The notes beneath the pieces were generated by a model that made no database searches, was not told where the DNA came from, and was given only the letters and a program-made list of their open reading frames with translations. A DNA stretch of 64,000 bases from Aphanomyces cochlioides (lineage: Eukaryota > Oomycota > Saprolegniomycetes > Saprolegniales > Verrucalvaceae). The stretch covers positions 496,001 to 560,000 of the forward strand of contig JAHQRK010000033.1 in NCBI GenBank assembly GCA_019828595.1, written 5' to 3'. This document shows, in pieces, positions 8,693-17,977 of this stretch; positions within the stretch are counted from its first letter, which is position 1; every line of letters starts with the position of its first letter. The position numbers and the translations under genes were made by a program.

Positions 8693-11600
8693 TTAAGGTT
8701 CCAAGGTCTCGTTTTGAGATTGTGGTAAGATTTGGGCAGAGAACCACTCATTCTGGTGCAAACTATGAAGCACCGATGTCAAGGAAGCCTTCGTGGAGTC
8801 GTCCAAGGAGGCTCGATTGACTTGGTACAGATGCCGCTTTATAATGTGTCCTGCTAAGCTGGATATCGTCATAGGTGTTTTGTTAGGTAAATCTGGACGG
8901 TAAATCCGGTCGCACCGAGTTTTCCATATTGTATACCAAATACAAGATAAAAAAATTGGCCACAGCAAATTAAATCCAGCTTGGAGGTCTTTGTCTTGGA
9001 GTGCTATAGGAGAGAAGAATATTTTTTCCATGGTAGTTGGCCAAGTAAAGTTAAGGGATCTGGCCATGGATTTAAATGGACTCCAACATGCTCGAGTATA
9101 TGGACAGTCCAAGGTGAAATGTTTATACGTCTCCACTTCATGACAGAAAATACAAGTGTTCGGGATATCGTCCGAGTACTTGAATTTGTATCGGAGAGGT
9201 AAGGCTCGTATAAGCAGTCGATATATGAAAGCACTATACGTTGGCAGAATAAATTTGGGCTGCCTGTAGAATGCGACCACTTTAATATTTTCCTTGTGGG
9301 CATAAAAATCCGAGGGTACCAATAAATGCGCTGTGGGTAAAACCTCCTGAGCTGATTTGGATTTAAATTCATGAGTTAAATCATCCAAGGTGGCATCAAT
9401 AAAGGGTAAAAAGCCATCTTTAAAATTTCCAGCCCAAGTAATTTCGGTAGCCGTTTGCCGATAAGGTGTAGGCTGACGAAAATTAATTTCTGTGTCCTCG
9501 GGTGGAGATGGAAGGATAGACTTAAGTCTTCCGTGTAGAGCATACCACCATTTATGATCGGGAGTGGCTAAATGGCGTCTTGAGCATTGAGATTTAATCC
9601 AATCTAACAGGATTTTCCGATCCATAAGATTGCCATTTTCATCGAGTAGGTGGCGAACATGGGTAAAATTTAATTTTGCCAGTGATACAGCATAATCATA
9701 AGTCTTTGGATAGCAGTGTTCAAAGACAGTTTTCTCCAAGGGTAAGAATTGATTGTGCCAAAGTGGAAAATTTCCATCGACTTGAACTGTGGGAAATTTA
9801 AGTGGGGTTGGAGATAAGGATAACCATAGTCGAGTAAATGCTGACCAGAGAGGTGGAACCTTATCTTGGTGGGATATGGCTTTGTACATACTAGAGTGTG
9901 GACTCATGAAAAGGAGATCATAAAAATTTCCCCATGGACTGAAGGCTCTGGAGAGTAAATATTCTCCAATGGATAGCCATGCTGGCAATTTCGTTTGACC
10001 ATACGAGTTGTGAGGTGGTGCTAGGAGTAGCTTGAAGCATTTAAAGGTCATGACCCGGTGTAGTTTTGACCACCAGTGGGTAGACGATTTAAATCCGAGA
10101 CCACCTTGTGCTTTTGGAAGGAAAATAATGTCCGAGTTGAATTGATGCAAATAACGTTGAGTCGAATATGGATCAATTGTATCGCCGTGAATAAATTGCT
10201 TGGCGACCTTGTCGAATAGTTTGGCATATTCTTTGTCGATCGGAATAAATTGGAGTTGATACCAGAGCACAGGAAAACAAATTGACCTTAGGATTGTCAC
10301 TTTTCCGGGTAGGGTTCGTGCTCGATAAGACCATAGTTGTGTTCTTGAGACCAATTTCTCCAATAGCGAATTTAAACGTGTTGTGGCTGTGATGTTGGGA
10401 GAAATTAAAAGGCCCAACGATTTAGCAGGTTTGTCATCAGTAATAGCCAAAGGTGCCAGGTCTGGAGGTAAATTGGCATGGGTTAATAATTCTGTCTTGG
10501 AGAGATTTAACTTGAAACCAGAGATATCACAGAATTTTTTGACGATGTCGAGTTGGAGTTGCAACGTCGATGTATTTTTGGAGTACAATTGGGAGTCGTC
10601 TGCATAATAGCTCCCGGTGTGAGTGTGATGACCAATTCGTATGCCCAAATCTTTTCTCTTGCGTATGGCTAAACACATAGGTTCTAGCGCCAAGACAAAT
10701 AAAAGAGGTGATAATGGGTCGCCTTGTAAAACACCACGTTGGATCTTAAATGGGTTGGATAAATGTCCATTGACAATAATTCGTCCACGACGATTTGAAT
10801 AAAGCACTTTGACCATGTTGAGAAAGGACGGTGGAAAATTAAATTCCTTCAGGGTTGCCAATAAATAGGAATGGTTGACCCTATCAAAGGCTTTTTCAAA
10901 GTCCAAGAGGGCCACAATAGACTCGGAGGAATAAAACTTCATAAAGTGATTCAGGTCTTCCAAGCGCAGTAAATTGGTTTGGATTGATCGACCACGAATA
11001 AAACCTGTTTGATCCGGGTGGACTATCGACTGAATGATTCTCTGCATTCGTTCTGCAAGGACCATTGTGAGGATTTTCACGTCGATATTGACCAAGCTGA
11101 TGGGACGGTAATTTTTTGGGAGTAGTTTGTCGTCCTTTTTGTACAGCAGTACAATTAAACTTGTCAATTGGGAGGGTGCCAAGTTGGAGTGAGAGTTGAT
11201 TTGGTAATAGTATAGCATTTCCAAAGCCAGGGACCATTCATGGGGAAACATTTTCAAAATTTCGTAGGGCAGTGAATTTGGCCCAGGAGTTGAATTCCGT
11301 TTGGAGTGTTTAATGGCAAAATAAAATTCGTTTGCCGTGAGAGGAGCCCCAATAAATCTCTTGTCGTCGATATTGAGTCGGCGAGATATCAGAGTTTTTA
11401 AATACTTGGCCATTCTTTCCTTGTCAACTGCCTCATGGTCGCCATACAGGTCAGAATAAAACTCGTTGAGTGTCGAGGAAATTGATTGTTGATCAGAAGC
11501 AATATTTCCATTGGACATTTTGAGTGCCTTGAAGGGAGATTTTTGTAAAGGGATTGTGCGAGGTGGCTTCAGGTGAAATTTGGTACACCTTTCCGCTTTC

Positions 11601-12778
11601 TCGAGATGAGTTTGCATAGCAGTATCTTCCCGTAGGACTTTTTTCCTGTCATGGTATTCATGTATGGCAGCTTGAATTGTTTTGATACGTGCCATCAAGG
11701 ACGCACATGGGGCGTTTTGGTAATCCCGAATCAATAAAGCCAAATCCATAGATAATTTCTTGAGAGGCCTTTGTTGATTTTCGACCAACTCGTCGTGTAG
11801 GTATTTTAATTGATTTCGCATGTTGGTGATCATGGTGTCGAAATGTAGACCAACATTTGAGTTTAATTGGGTCTTGGTAAGGAAGGTTTCAAGTTGACGA
11901 GAGATAATTAATTTGGCCTTGTCATTGTTGAGAACCCATTGTGGTGTTTTCCATGGACCAGGTCCCATTGATACTGATGGACGTTTGGTCAATAATTTGC
12001 AGGGAGTGTGGTCAGCATGAGGAATTGGTTCCAGGTGACGAAATTTCAGATGACGTAGGGATGCCATAGCAGATGAGATGAAAATATAGTCAAGCCGATT
12101 GACAAATTTTGGACTTGTGAAAGCACGTTTCAGTGGATTTTGTTGACGGAAAATGTCAACGAGGTGTAAATCTTGTAGCCATAGGTTGAGTTCATATGAG
12201 CCATGGGTCGCATGAGTCGAAGGACGGCATGAATCTAATGTTGGGGAGAAAATAACGTTAAAGTCGCCACCAACAATATGAAAAGCTTCGGGTGGAAAAT
12301 CGCGAGGCAGATCATTAAAAAAATCCACACGGTCGTGATAGTCGTACGGAGCATAGATGTTGTGAATAAAAACCGGGATATTGTCCAGAGTGGCCGATAT
12401 AAGTAAATAACGACCACGGAGGAGAGGTTTGTCCCAAGAGTGGTTTAAATTGGTGCAATTGTCCAGAGGGCAGTCAGGATGAATAAATGTAGCAAGGCCT
12501 CCAGTAGGATGAGAGGTATGGCTGATGGAATAAATTGGCTCCTCGTAGAAGAAAGTGCCTTGTTGGTTGGTATGTTTTTTCCAGTAGAAATTGATTTTGC
12601 CATGGTCGCTGGGGTAAGGCAGTCGAGTTTCTTGGATAAGTGAGATAGAGTTTTTGAGGAGAAAGTTCTTGAGAAGGTGGTGGAAAGAGTTGGAGAGACC
12701 ATTTGTGTTGAGAGAAAACAAGCTAATATCCCAGTCGATAATGGCTTGTGGTAGCGCGTTAATTGTGGTCACGGTCAT
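8693..12778 (-). CDS. LINE A2 ORF2: APE endonuclease-reverse transcriptase
   Basis: This 1361-aa protein would nick the tRNA-Ala target and reverse-transcribe the element RNA there. The N-terminal APE-type endonuclease shows N24, QETR with E50, HNIYAPYD near N140, GGDFNV with D172 and N174, RLDYIF with D230, and a DH pair at 256-257. The reverse transcriptase spans about 480-830, with NYRPISL (556-562), LLDFEKAFD (D626), RGVLQGDPLSPLLF (681-694) and YADD (D727, D728). A C-terminal zinc motif, C1209-x2-C1212-x7-H1220-x4-C1225, resembles the zf-RVT domain. No RNase H is seen. It starts at an ATG 100 bp after ORF1. Position 438 is Asn here and in A5, His in A3, A4 and A6. Confidence 0.97.
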   Translation of the reverse strand: MTVTTINALPQAIIDWDISLFSLNTNGLSNSFHHLLKNFLLKNSISLIQETRLPYPSDHGKINFYWKKHTNQQGTFFYEEPIYSISHTSHPTGGLATFIHPDCPLDNCTNLNHSWDKPLLRGRYLLISATLDNIPVFIHNIYAPYDYHDRVDFFNDLPRDFPPEAFHIVGGDFNVIFSPTLDSCRPSTHATHGSYELNLWLQDLHLVDIFRQQNPLKRAFTSPKFVNRLDYIFISSAMASLRHLKFRHLEPIPHADHTPCKLLTKRPSVSMGPGPWKTPQWVLNNDKAKLIISRQLETFLTKTQLNSNVGLHFDTMITNMRNQLKYLHDELVENQQRPLKKLSMDLALLIRDYQNAPCASLMARIKTIQAAIHEYHDRKKVLREDTAMQTHLEKAERCTKFHLKPPRTIPLQKSPFKALKMSNGNIASDQQSISSTLNEFYSDLYGDHEAVDKERMAKYLKTLISRRLNIDDKRFIGAPLTANEFYFAIKHSKRNSTPGPNSLPYEILKMFPHEWSLALEMLYYYQINSHSNLAPSQLTSLIVLLYKKDDKLLPKNYRPISLVNIDVKILTMVLAERMQRIIQSIVHPDQTGFIRGRSIQTNLLRLEDLNHFMKFYSSESIVALLDFEKAFDRVNHSYLLATLKEFNFPPSFLNMVKVLYSNRRGRIIVNGHLSNPFKIQRGVLQGDPLSPLLFVLALEPMCLAIRKRKDLGIRIGHHTHTGSYYADDSQLYSKNTSTLQLQLDIVKKFCDISGFKLNLSKTELLTHANLPPDLAPLAITDDKPAKSLGLLISPNITATTRLNSLLEKLVSRTQLWSYRARTLPGKVTILRSICFPVLWYQLQFIPIDKEYAKLFDKVAKQFIHGDTIDPYSTQRYLHQFNSDIIFLPKAQGGLGFKSSTHWWSKLHRVMTFKCFKLLLAPPHNSYGQTKLPAWLSIGEYLLSRAFSPWGNFYDLLFMSPHSSMYKAISHQDKVPPLWSAFTRLWLSLSPTPLKFPTVQVDGNFPLWHNQFLPLEKTVFEHCYPKTYDYAVSLAKLNFTHVRHLLDENGNLMDRKILLDWIKSQCSRRHLATPDHKWWYALHGRLKSILPSPPEDTEINFRQPTPYRQTATEITWAGNFKDGFLPFIDATLDDLTHEFKSKSAQEVLPTAHLLVPSDFYAHKENIKVVAFYRQPKFILPTYSAFIYRLLIRALPLRYKFKYSDDIPNTCIFCHEVETYKHFTLDCPYTRACWSPFKSMARSLNFTWPTTMEKIFFSPIALQDKDLQAGFNLLWPIFLSCIWYTIWKTRCDRIYRPDLPNKTPMTISSLAGHIIKRHLYQVNRASLDDSTKASLTSVLHSLHQNEWFSAQILPQSQNETLEP

Positions 12779-12878
12779 GATTAATATTTGGGTTTTGATT
12801 TTTTGACTTCAAGTCGTTGTGTTGGTTTGGGTCGGGGTGTGGTGATTGTGGTTTTAATTGATTTTGTGTGTTGGCGAG

Positions 12879-15404
12879 TCAATTGGAGTCTGCATTGTCA
12901 CCATCGCCAAGTTCTTTGTAGTCGAGTTCAGGAGCCTTTTCGTCCGGAAGTAAAGTTAACAAGGCATCAGTATCCGAGTCAAAACACTTCGTAGGGTCAA
13001 TTGTTTGGAGTGCCAGATCTTTCACAATATGGCTCAACTCTTCTTCAATTTTATGATGTTGCACCAGGTTTCCAGCAGCAGGACTGGAAATTAATTTAAT
13101 CAAGGAGGCGTCCGTGATTAAATTGCAATTGGGCCAACGGTGGACTTTGTCTTTCAGGCACAGATTAATATACTCATCGTTCGTATAAGCTTCAGGTGCT
13201 CTGTTGGACAGAAATAGATCGATTGCTGCTAGAGATCTTCTCATGTGGTAGTCTTCGTCATTTGGACACAAACTTTGGAATAGATTTGTGGGGCTGTAAT
13301 TTTCAGGAGGAGGATGGCCATGCTGTTTTTGGTAGTACGAGGTAAATCGTTCTTCATCAATAGCTTGCATGGGATTTTCTCCAGCCATTAAACGTATAAT
13401 TCCTCTCGAGGCAATTAAATTGGATGCGATTTTGCGAGATTTTGGGTCCATATAGATATTTCCAATAAAGCCAGGTTGGTTGAGGGTTTCATCATGAAAT
13501 ACCAATGGGTTGGTGGATTCATTCAGTTTTTTCTTCAGCTCTGTGATTTGAGCCTTCACTTTGGCTCCTGCTGGTTTCGTAGAGGCTGGAATTTTTTTGG
13601 GTATCGTTGATTTTGGGGACGAAGCAGGACGTTTTTTGGGCGTGTCGGTAGGAACGATATCAAGATGGAATCGAGGAACCGTTGTGCCTGATGTTGTCAC
13701 GTCAGAGTCGTCTGAGCTGAGGATAGCGAATCGATTTTGTGTTGGAATCGAGGTAGCTGATATTTTGTATTGGGGACCTTGAATAAAACCGGCTCGAGTT
13801 GGTTTAAATTCGTCCTGGGATAAATTGGGTTTGTCTGTGAGAATAATATTATTCTCGCTCGAGCCCTTGGGTGATTGTGGAGGATTTAATATCTTCTTGG
13901 GTTGAGCTACCATTTCTTCCTCTTCGATATTTGATTTCTCCTCTTGTTCCATGTCCACATCGCTTGACAGGTCGACAAAGTTTTCCTTGCCATTTTGATT
14001 TTCCTTGGGATCGGCATTAGGGGATTCGGAGTTTCCAGTTGTGCCAGTATTTTCCTTCGGGGTGTTGGGTGGTTGGTTTTCTGTCGATGGATTTTCGGGA
14101 GCATCAGTCTTTTCCTCTGTAGCGTTTTCCTCGACATGGTCTGTATTCTTTTTAGCGTCGTCTTTTTGTTTGGCTTTTTCCAGTCTAGCTTGAACGCTGG
14201 GAGGGACCGTTTGATTGAGGGACCGAATTTTATGTTGAAAAACATAAACTTGGTTTTGGATCTCGATTTCTCTCAGAGGCTCGCCTCCATCATCTGGTAC
14301 CAATGCCAAAGGAGGAGTTTCGGAGTCAAAAAGGACTCGAAATTGGGTCGAGCGTAATAAATTGTCAGTACTGGGGTTAAAACCAACAATGACGCAGTGA
14401 GTGAGCTCTTCCAACTTTTTCAAAATCGCTTTTTGAATATCGTGATCCACCAGGTTGTTGAAAGTAATAAAATAAAGTTTCGAGTGGGGAGAATATTCAG
14501 GCACAGTAAATTCTTGTTTTCCCAGACGAAGGGAGGTTCCACAAGTTTTGCGCAATAGATCATCGTCATAAAACGTCAAAGAGAGAGTAGTCGGGTTTTT
14601 CTTGTGGAACAGAATTTCCTTGAATTTCGATTCCCAAAGCGTACCCGGGTTTTGGGTAATTAAATTCGCTCGGATTTGGTAGTCCTTGACTTGACGGAAA
14701 GCTTCTCCCAGAGGAATGTCCACAGTGCAAGCCTTCGATGATGGAGTTTTCAAGATGTCTTCAATGAATTCATCCATAGCAGTAGGGTTTTGGCGGAATT
14801 CTCGAGCTTGTCGAATTAATTCTTCCAATTCAGAGTCGTCAATGGGATGCCCACCAGTGTTGCGAACCAATTGGGTTTTCACATGGCGGGCTCCTTCCCA
14901 GACATTATTTTTCTTCGAGTTGGTTTTTTTGCCTTCGTTGTTGGACGAAGCTTGTTTTTTGGGGTTGGAGGGTTTGGCAGGAGAGTTTGTCCCATCTTTG
15001 GAGGGATTTTTCGAATTAGGTAAAACTCGTCCATGAGGGGTGCCGTCAGGATGGGTAATATTCTCCCCAGGCTTGTCAGAATCCTTGGGTAATTTGCCAC
15101 CATTGGCGTCAGAGGCAGGTTTTTCGTTGGAACCATTAATATCCATACCCATTCCTGCATCATCGGGTCCATTTTTTTTGTCCATATTTGGACCAGTGTC
15201 ACCACCTAAGTCAACACCATCTTGGTTGGAAACATTTTCCCTACGAAGAGAGTCGGACGCAGCGGCGCTGTTCCTAGAGGAAGGAGGTTTTTCAGCGGCT
15301 TCTCGGCTCGGACCGGGCGTCGCTTGGCTAGAGTCAGGCGTCGATTCACGTTGAGCGAATCGAGACACCGTCGAAAGGATGGTTTTTTCCGCGCTAGAGG
15401 CCAT
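12879..15404 (-). CDS. LINE A2 ORF1 protein (841 aa), putative RNA-binding
   Basis: The first ORF of the element, presumably an RNA-binding partner of ORF2. Residues 1-170 are low-complexity and rich in Ser, Asn, Pro and Lys. Residues about 227-400 look folded, with a strand-helix-strand pattern around KLYFITFNN (309-317) that could be an RRM-like domain. Residues 415-640 are again charged and disordered, with an NRFAIL motif (557-562). Residues 640-805 form a second folded region of unknown type. No CCHC knuckle is seen, unlike many LINE ORF1 proteins. I chose the ATG at 15404, shared by all copies; the frame runs further upstream here without another ATG. Confidence 0.92.
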   Translation of the reverse strand: MASSAEKTILSTVSRFAQRESTPDSSQATPGPSREAAEKPPSSRNSAAASDSLRRENVSNQDGVDLGGDTGPNMDKKNGPDDAGMGMDINGSNEKPASDANGGKLPKDSDKPGENITHPDGTPHGRVLPNSKNPSKDGTNSPAKPSNPKKQASSNNEGKKTNSKKNNVWEGARHVKTQLVRNTGGHPIDDSELEELIRQAREFRQNPTAMDEFIEDILKTPSSKACTVDIPLGEAFRQVKDYQIRANLITQNPGTLWESKFKEILFHKKNPTTLSLTFYDDDLLRKTCGTSLRLGKQEFTVPEYSPHSKLYFITFNNLVDHDIQKAILKKLEELTHCVIVGFNPSTDNLLRSTQFRVLFDSETPPLALVPDDGGEPLREIEIQNQVYVFQHKIRSLNQTVPPSVQARLEKAKQKDDAKKNTDHVEENATEEKTDAPENPSTENQPPNTPKENTGTTGNSESPNADPKENQNGKENFVDLSSDVDMEQEEKSNIEEEEMVAQPKKILNPPQSPKGSSENNIILTDKPNLSQDEFKPTRAGFIQGPQYKISATSIPTQNRFAILSSDDSDVTTSGTTVPRFHLDIVPTDTPKKRPASSPKSTIPKKIPASTKPAGAKVKAQITELKKKLNESTNPLVFHDETLNQPGFIGNIYMDPKSRKIASNLIASRGIIRLMAGENPMQAIDEERFTSYYQKQHGHPPPENYSPTNLFQSLCPNDEDYHMRRSLAAIDLFLSNRAPEAYTNDEYINLCLKDKVHRWPNCNLITDASLIKLISSPAAGNLVQHHKIEEELSHIVKDLALQTIDPTKCFDSDTDALLTLLPDEKAPELDYKELGDGDNADSN

Positions 15405-15437
15405 GACGTTGTCGAAAGCACAAAGCAAAAACGAAAG

Positions 15438-15481
15438 TCCCGCATGCTAAGCGGGCGCTCTACCATCTGAGCTACATCCCC
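15438..15481 (-). pseudogene. tRNA-Ala 5' half, split by LINE A2
   Basis: Nucleotides 1-44 of tRNA-Ala. Just past the junction the LINE sense strand has a T5 run (15426-15430 region), so any Pol III transcript begun here should stop almost at once. Confidence 0.92.
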
Positions 15482-16160
15482 TTTTTACTGTTCTTTTGTG
15501 TCTGTGCATCAAGTCCGCCAAATCGTCCACTTTCTTGTTCTTGTCTGTACAAGGATAGATTGTGACGACCCTTTTGCAACCAGGCATTCGTCGTGTCTAC
15601 GGGATACTTGTATGCCAAAATGTCCCGTGGAGACTGTCGATTTCTTGTCGGCTTGTTGGAGAACTCGTTGGTGTGGATGAAGCTGTTGCAAACCCGTTTT
15701 TTGACAGTACGTCGATTTCTGGTCGTCTTTTTTTGGTATCTGAGGGTGTGAATCGATAGAGCTTTTCAAAAGCAAGAGTTTGCAAGTAGTTTGAGGTCAA
15801 TCGGAGCAATATTGCAAAAGTTATGAGCAAAAAACGATTTCGACCGATGGGACACGAACCGTTCACACCAAAAAGTGTCAAGCGATTGACAACAAAAGAG
15901 ATGTTTTCTATCCTTCTTTATCCATGTGACGCGACCACAAACACCATTCAAAGTGCTGTACACATTCTGGTTCAACCATTTCATTGCACATCGACCAAGT
16001 GATTCCAAGAAATATACTGTTCAAAGTCTAACTGTTATATTTTCCATTGTGGACAGTGTATACTTGTCAAGTTGAATACAGATAATGTTGGAAAAGAAGT
16101 GTCCTACAGAGGTGAAAAGGAGATCGCGTGAAAGAGTAGTGTCCTGAATAGAAAGAAGCT
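15482..16160. repeat. tRNA array spacer, unit 5
   Basis: Copy of the 679-bp spacer. No gene is seen. The B-box-like minus-strand sequence lies near 15849-15859. Confidence 0.85.
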
Positions 16161-16165
16161 AAAAA
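16161..16165 (-). terminator. Pol III terminator of the Ala-His pair
   Basis: A T5 run two bases after the tRNA-His discriminator, and the first T run of four or more on the sense strand after the tRNA-Ala start. The same run follows every tRNA-His in the window. Confidence 0.85.
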
Positions 16166-16167
16166 GA

Positions 16168-16239
16168 TGCGCCTGCCGGGAGTCGAACCCGGGATGTCAC
16201 GGCCACAACGTGAAGTACTGACCACTATACTACAGACGC
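16168..16239 (-). tRNA. tRNA-His(GTG), unit 5
   Basis: Same cloverleaf as the copy at 2115-2186. It sits one G downstream of an intact tRNA-Ala with no terminator between them, so the two genes are probably one dicistronic Pol III transcript. Confidence 0.97.
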
Positions 16240-16240
16240 C

Positions 16241-16313
16241 TGGAGAAGCAGGGTATCGATCCCTGTACCTCCCGCATGCTAAGCGGGCGCTCTACCATCT
16301 GAGCTACATCCCC
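16241..16313 (-). tRNA. tRNA-Ala(AGC), intact copy 1
   Basis: A 73-nt cloverleaf. D arm GCTC/GAGC, anticodon stem CCCGC/GCGGG with loop TTAGCAT (AGC), and T arm CAGGG/CCCTG with loop ATCGATA, which many eukaryotic tRNA-Ala genes have. The acceptor GGGGATG pairs with CTTCTCC and includes the G3-U70 pair, the main identity element for alanyl-tRNA synthetase. A U6-U67 mismatch breaks the stem in every copy. The discriminator is A and there is no intron. Family A and SINE elements insert just 5' of the anticodon stem-loop; family B inserts at nucleotide 1. Confidence 0.95.
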
Positions 16314-16992
16314 TTTTTACTGTTCTTTTGTGTCTGTGCATCAAGTCCGCCAAATCGTCCACTTTCTTGTTCTTGTCTGTACAAGGATAGATTGTGACGA
16401 CCCTTTTGCAACCAGGCATTCGTCGTGTCTACGGGATACTTGTATGCCAAAATGTCCCGTGGAGACTGTCGATTTCTTGTCGGCTTGTTGGAGAACTCGT
16501 TGGTGTGGATGAAGCTGTTGCAAACCCGTTTTTTGACAGTACGTCGATTTCTGGTCGTCTTTTTTTGGTATCTGAGGGTGTGAATCGATAGAGCTTTTCA
16601 AAAGCAAGAGTTTGCAAGTAGTTTGAGGTCAATCGGAGCAATATTGCAAAAGTTATGAGCAAAAAACGATTTCGACCGATGGGACACGAACCGTTCACAC
16701 CAAAAAGTGTCAAGCGATTGACAACAAAAGAGATGTTTTCTATCCTTCTTTATCCATGTGACGCGACCACAAACACCATTCAAAGTGCTGTACACATTCT
16801 GGTTCAACCATTTCATTGCACATCGACCAAGTGATTCCAAGAAATATACTGTTCAAAGTCTAACTGTTATATTTTCCATTGTGGACAGTGTATACTTGTC
16901 AAGTTGAATACAGATAATGTTGGAAAAGAAGTGTCCTACAGAGGTGAAAAGGAGATCGCGTGAAAGAGTAGTGTCCTGAATAGAAAGAAGCT
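16314..16992. repeat. tRNA array spacer, unit 6
   Basis: Copy of the 679-bp spacer. No gene is seen. Confidence 0.85.
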
Positions 16993-16999
16993 AAAAAGA

Positions 17000-17071
17000 T
17001 GCGCCTGCCGGGAGTCGAACCCGGGATGTCACGGCCACAACGTGAAGTACTGACCACTATACTACAGACGC
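17000..17071 (-). tRNA. tRNA-His(GTG), unit 6
   Basis: Identical to the other copies. T5 terminator at 16993-16997. Confidence 0.97.
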
Positions 17072-17072
17072 C

Positions 17073-17145
17073 TGGAGAAGCAGGGTATCGATCCCTGTAC
17101 CTCCCGCATGCTAAGCGGGCGCTCTACCATCTGAGCTACATCCCC
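17073..17145 (-). tRNA. tRNA-Ala(AGC), intact copy 2
   Basis: Same as the gene at 16241-16313, including G3-U70 and the U6-U67 mismatch. Confidence 0.95.
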
Positions 17146-17824
17146 TTTTTACTGTTCTTTTGTGTCTGTGCATCAAGTCCGCCAAATCGTCCACTTTCTT
17201 GTTCTTGTCTGTACAAGGATAGATTGTGACGACCCTTTTGCAACCAGGCATTCGTCGTGTCTACGGGATACTTGTATGCCAAAATGTCCCGTGGAGACTG
17301 TCGATTTCTTGTCGGCTTGTTGGAGAACTCGTTGGTGTGGATGAAGCTGTTGCAAACCCGTTTTTTGACAGTACGTCGATTTCTGGTCGTCTTTTTTTGG
17401 TATCTGAGGGTGTGAATCGATAGAGCTTTTCAAAAGCAAGAGTTTGCAAGTAGTTTGAGGTCAATCGGAGCAATATTGCAAAAGTTATGAGCAAAAAACG
17501 ATTTCGACCGATGGGACACGAACCGTTCACACCAAAAAGTGTCAAGCGATTGACAACAAAAGAGATGTTTTCTATCCTTCTTTATCCATGTGACGCGACC
17601 ACAAACACCATTCAAAGTGCTGTACACATTCTGGTTCAACCATTTCATTGCACATCGACCAAGTGATTCCAAGAAATATACTGTTCAAAGTCTAACTGTT
17701 ATATTTTCCATTGTGGACAGTGTATACTTGTCAAGTTGAATACAGATAATGTTGGAAAAGAAGTGTCCTACAGAGGTGAAAAGGAGATCGCGTGAAAGAG
17801 TAGTGTCCTGAATAGAAAGAAGCT
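17146..17824. repeat. tRNA array spacer, unit 7
   Basis: Copy of the 679-bp spacer. No gene is seen. Confidence 0.85.
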
Positions 17825-17831
17825 AAAAAGA

Positions 17832-17903
17832 TGCGCCTGCCGGGAGTCGAACCCGGGATGTCACGGCCACAACGTGAAGTACTGACCACTATACTACAGA
17901 CGC
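17832..17903 (-). tRNA. tRNA-His(GTG), unit 7
   Basis: Identical to the other copies. T5 terminator at 17825-17829. Confidence 0.97.
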
Positions 17904-17904
17904 C

Positions 17905-17977
17905 TGGAGAAGCAGGGTATCGATCCCTGTACCTCCCGCATGCTAAGCGGGCGCTCTACCATCTGAGCTACATCCCC
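17905..17977 (-). tRNA. tRNA-Ala(AGC), intact copy 3
   Basis: Same as the gene at 16241-16313. Confidence 0.95.

Larger units (their letters stand above)
6256..15437 (-). mobile_element. LINE family A, full-length copy A2 (9182 bp)
   Basis: A complete non-LTR retrotransposon in the anticodon arm of tRNA-Ala, in the same orientation as the tRNA. It is flanked by the 17-bp duplication CCGCTTAGCATGCGGGA (6239-6255 and 15438-15454). In sense order it has a short 5' UTR, ORF1 (15404-12879), a 100-bp gap, ORF2 (12778-8693) and a 2437-bp 3' UTR. There is no poly(A) tail; the 3' end is two hairpins followed by ACTCAGTTAA. It is the only full-length copy that lacks the 47-nt 5' UTR segment. An APE/RT/zinc-motif ORF2 with a separate ORF1 fits the L1/Tx1-like group; the clade is an inference. 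Both ORFs are open, so it may be active. Confidence 0.96.

Noticed and set aside
10896..11237. Antisense and alternate-frame open reading frames inside ORF2, such as this 113-codon one
   Set aside because: They are shadows of the 1361-aa reading frame, which carries all recognisable motifs.
12879..15428. An 849-aa version of ORF1 in A2
   Set aside because: The extra codons begin with TTG, not ATG, and arise only because the 47-nt segment is missing. The ATG at 15404 is shared by all copies.
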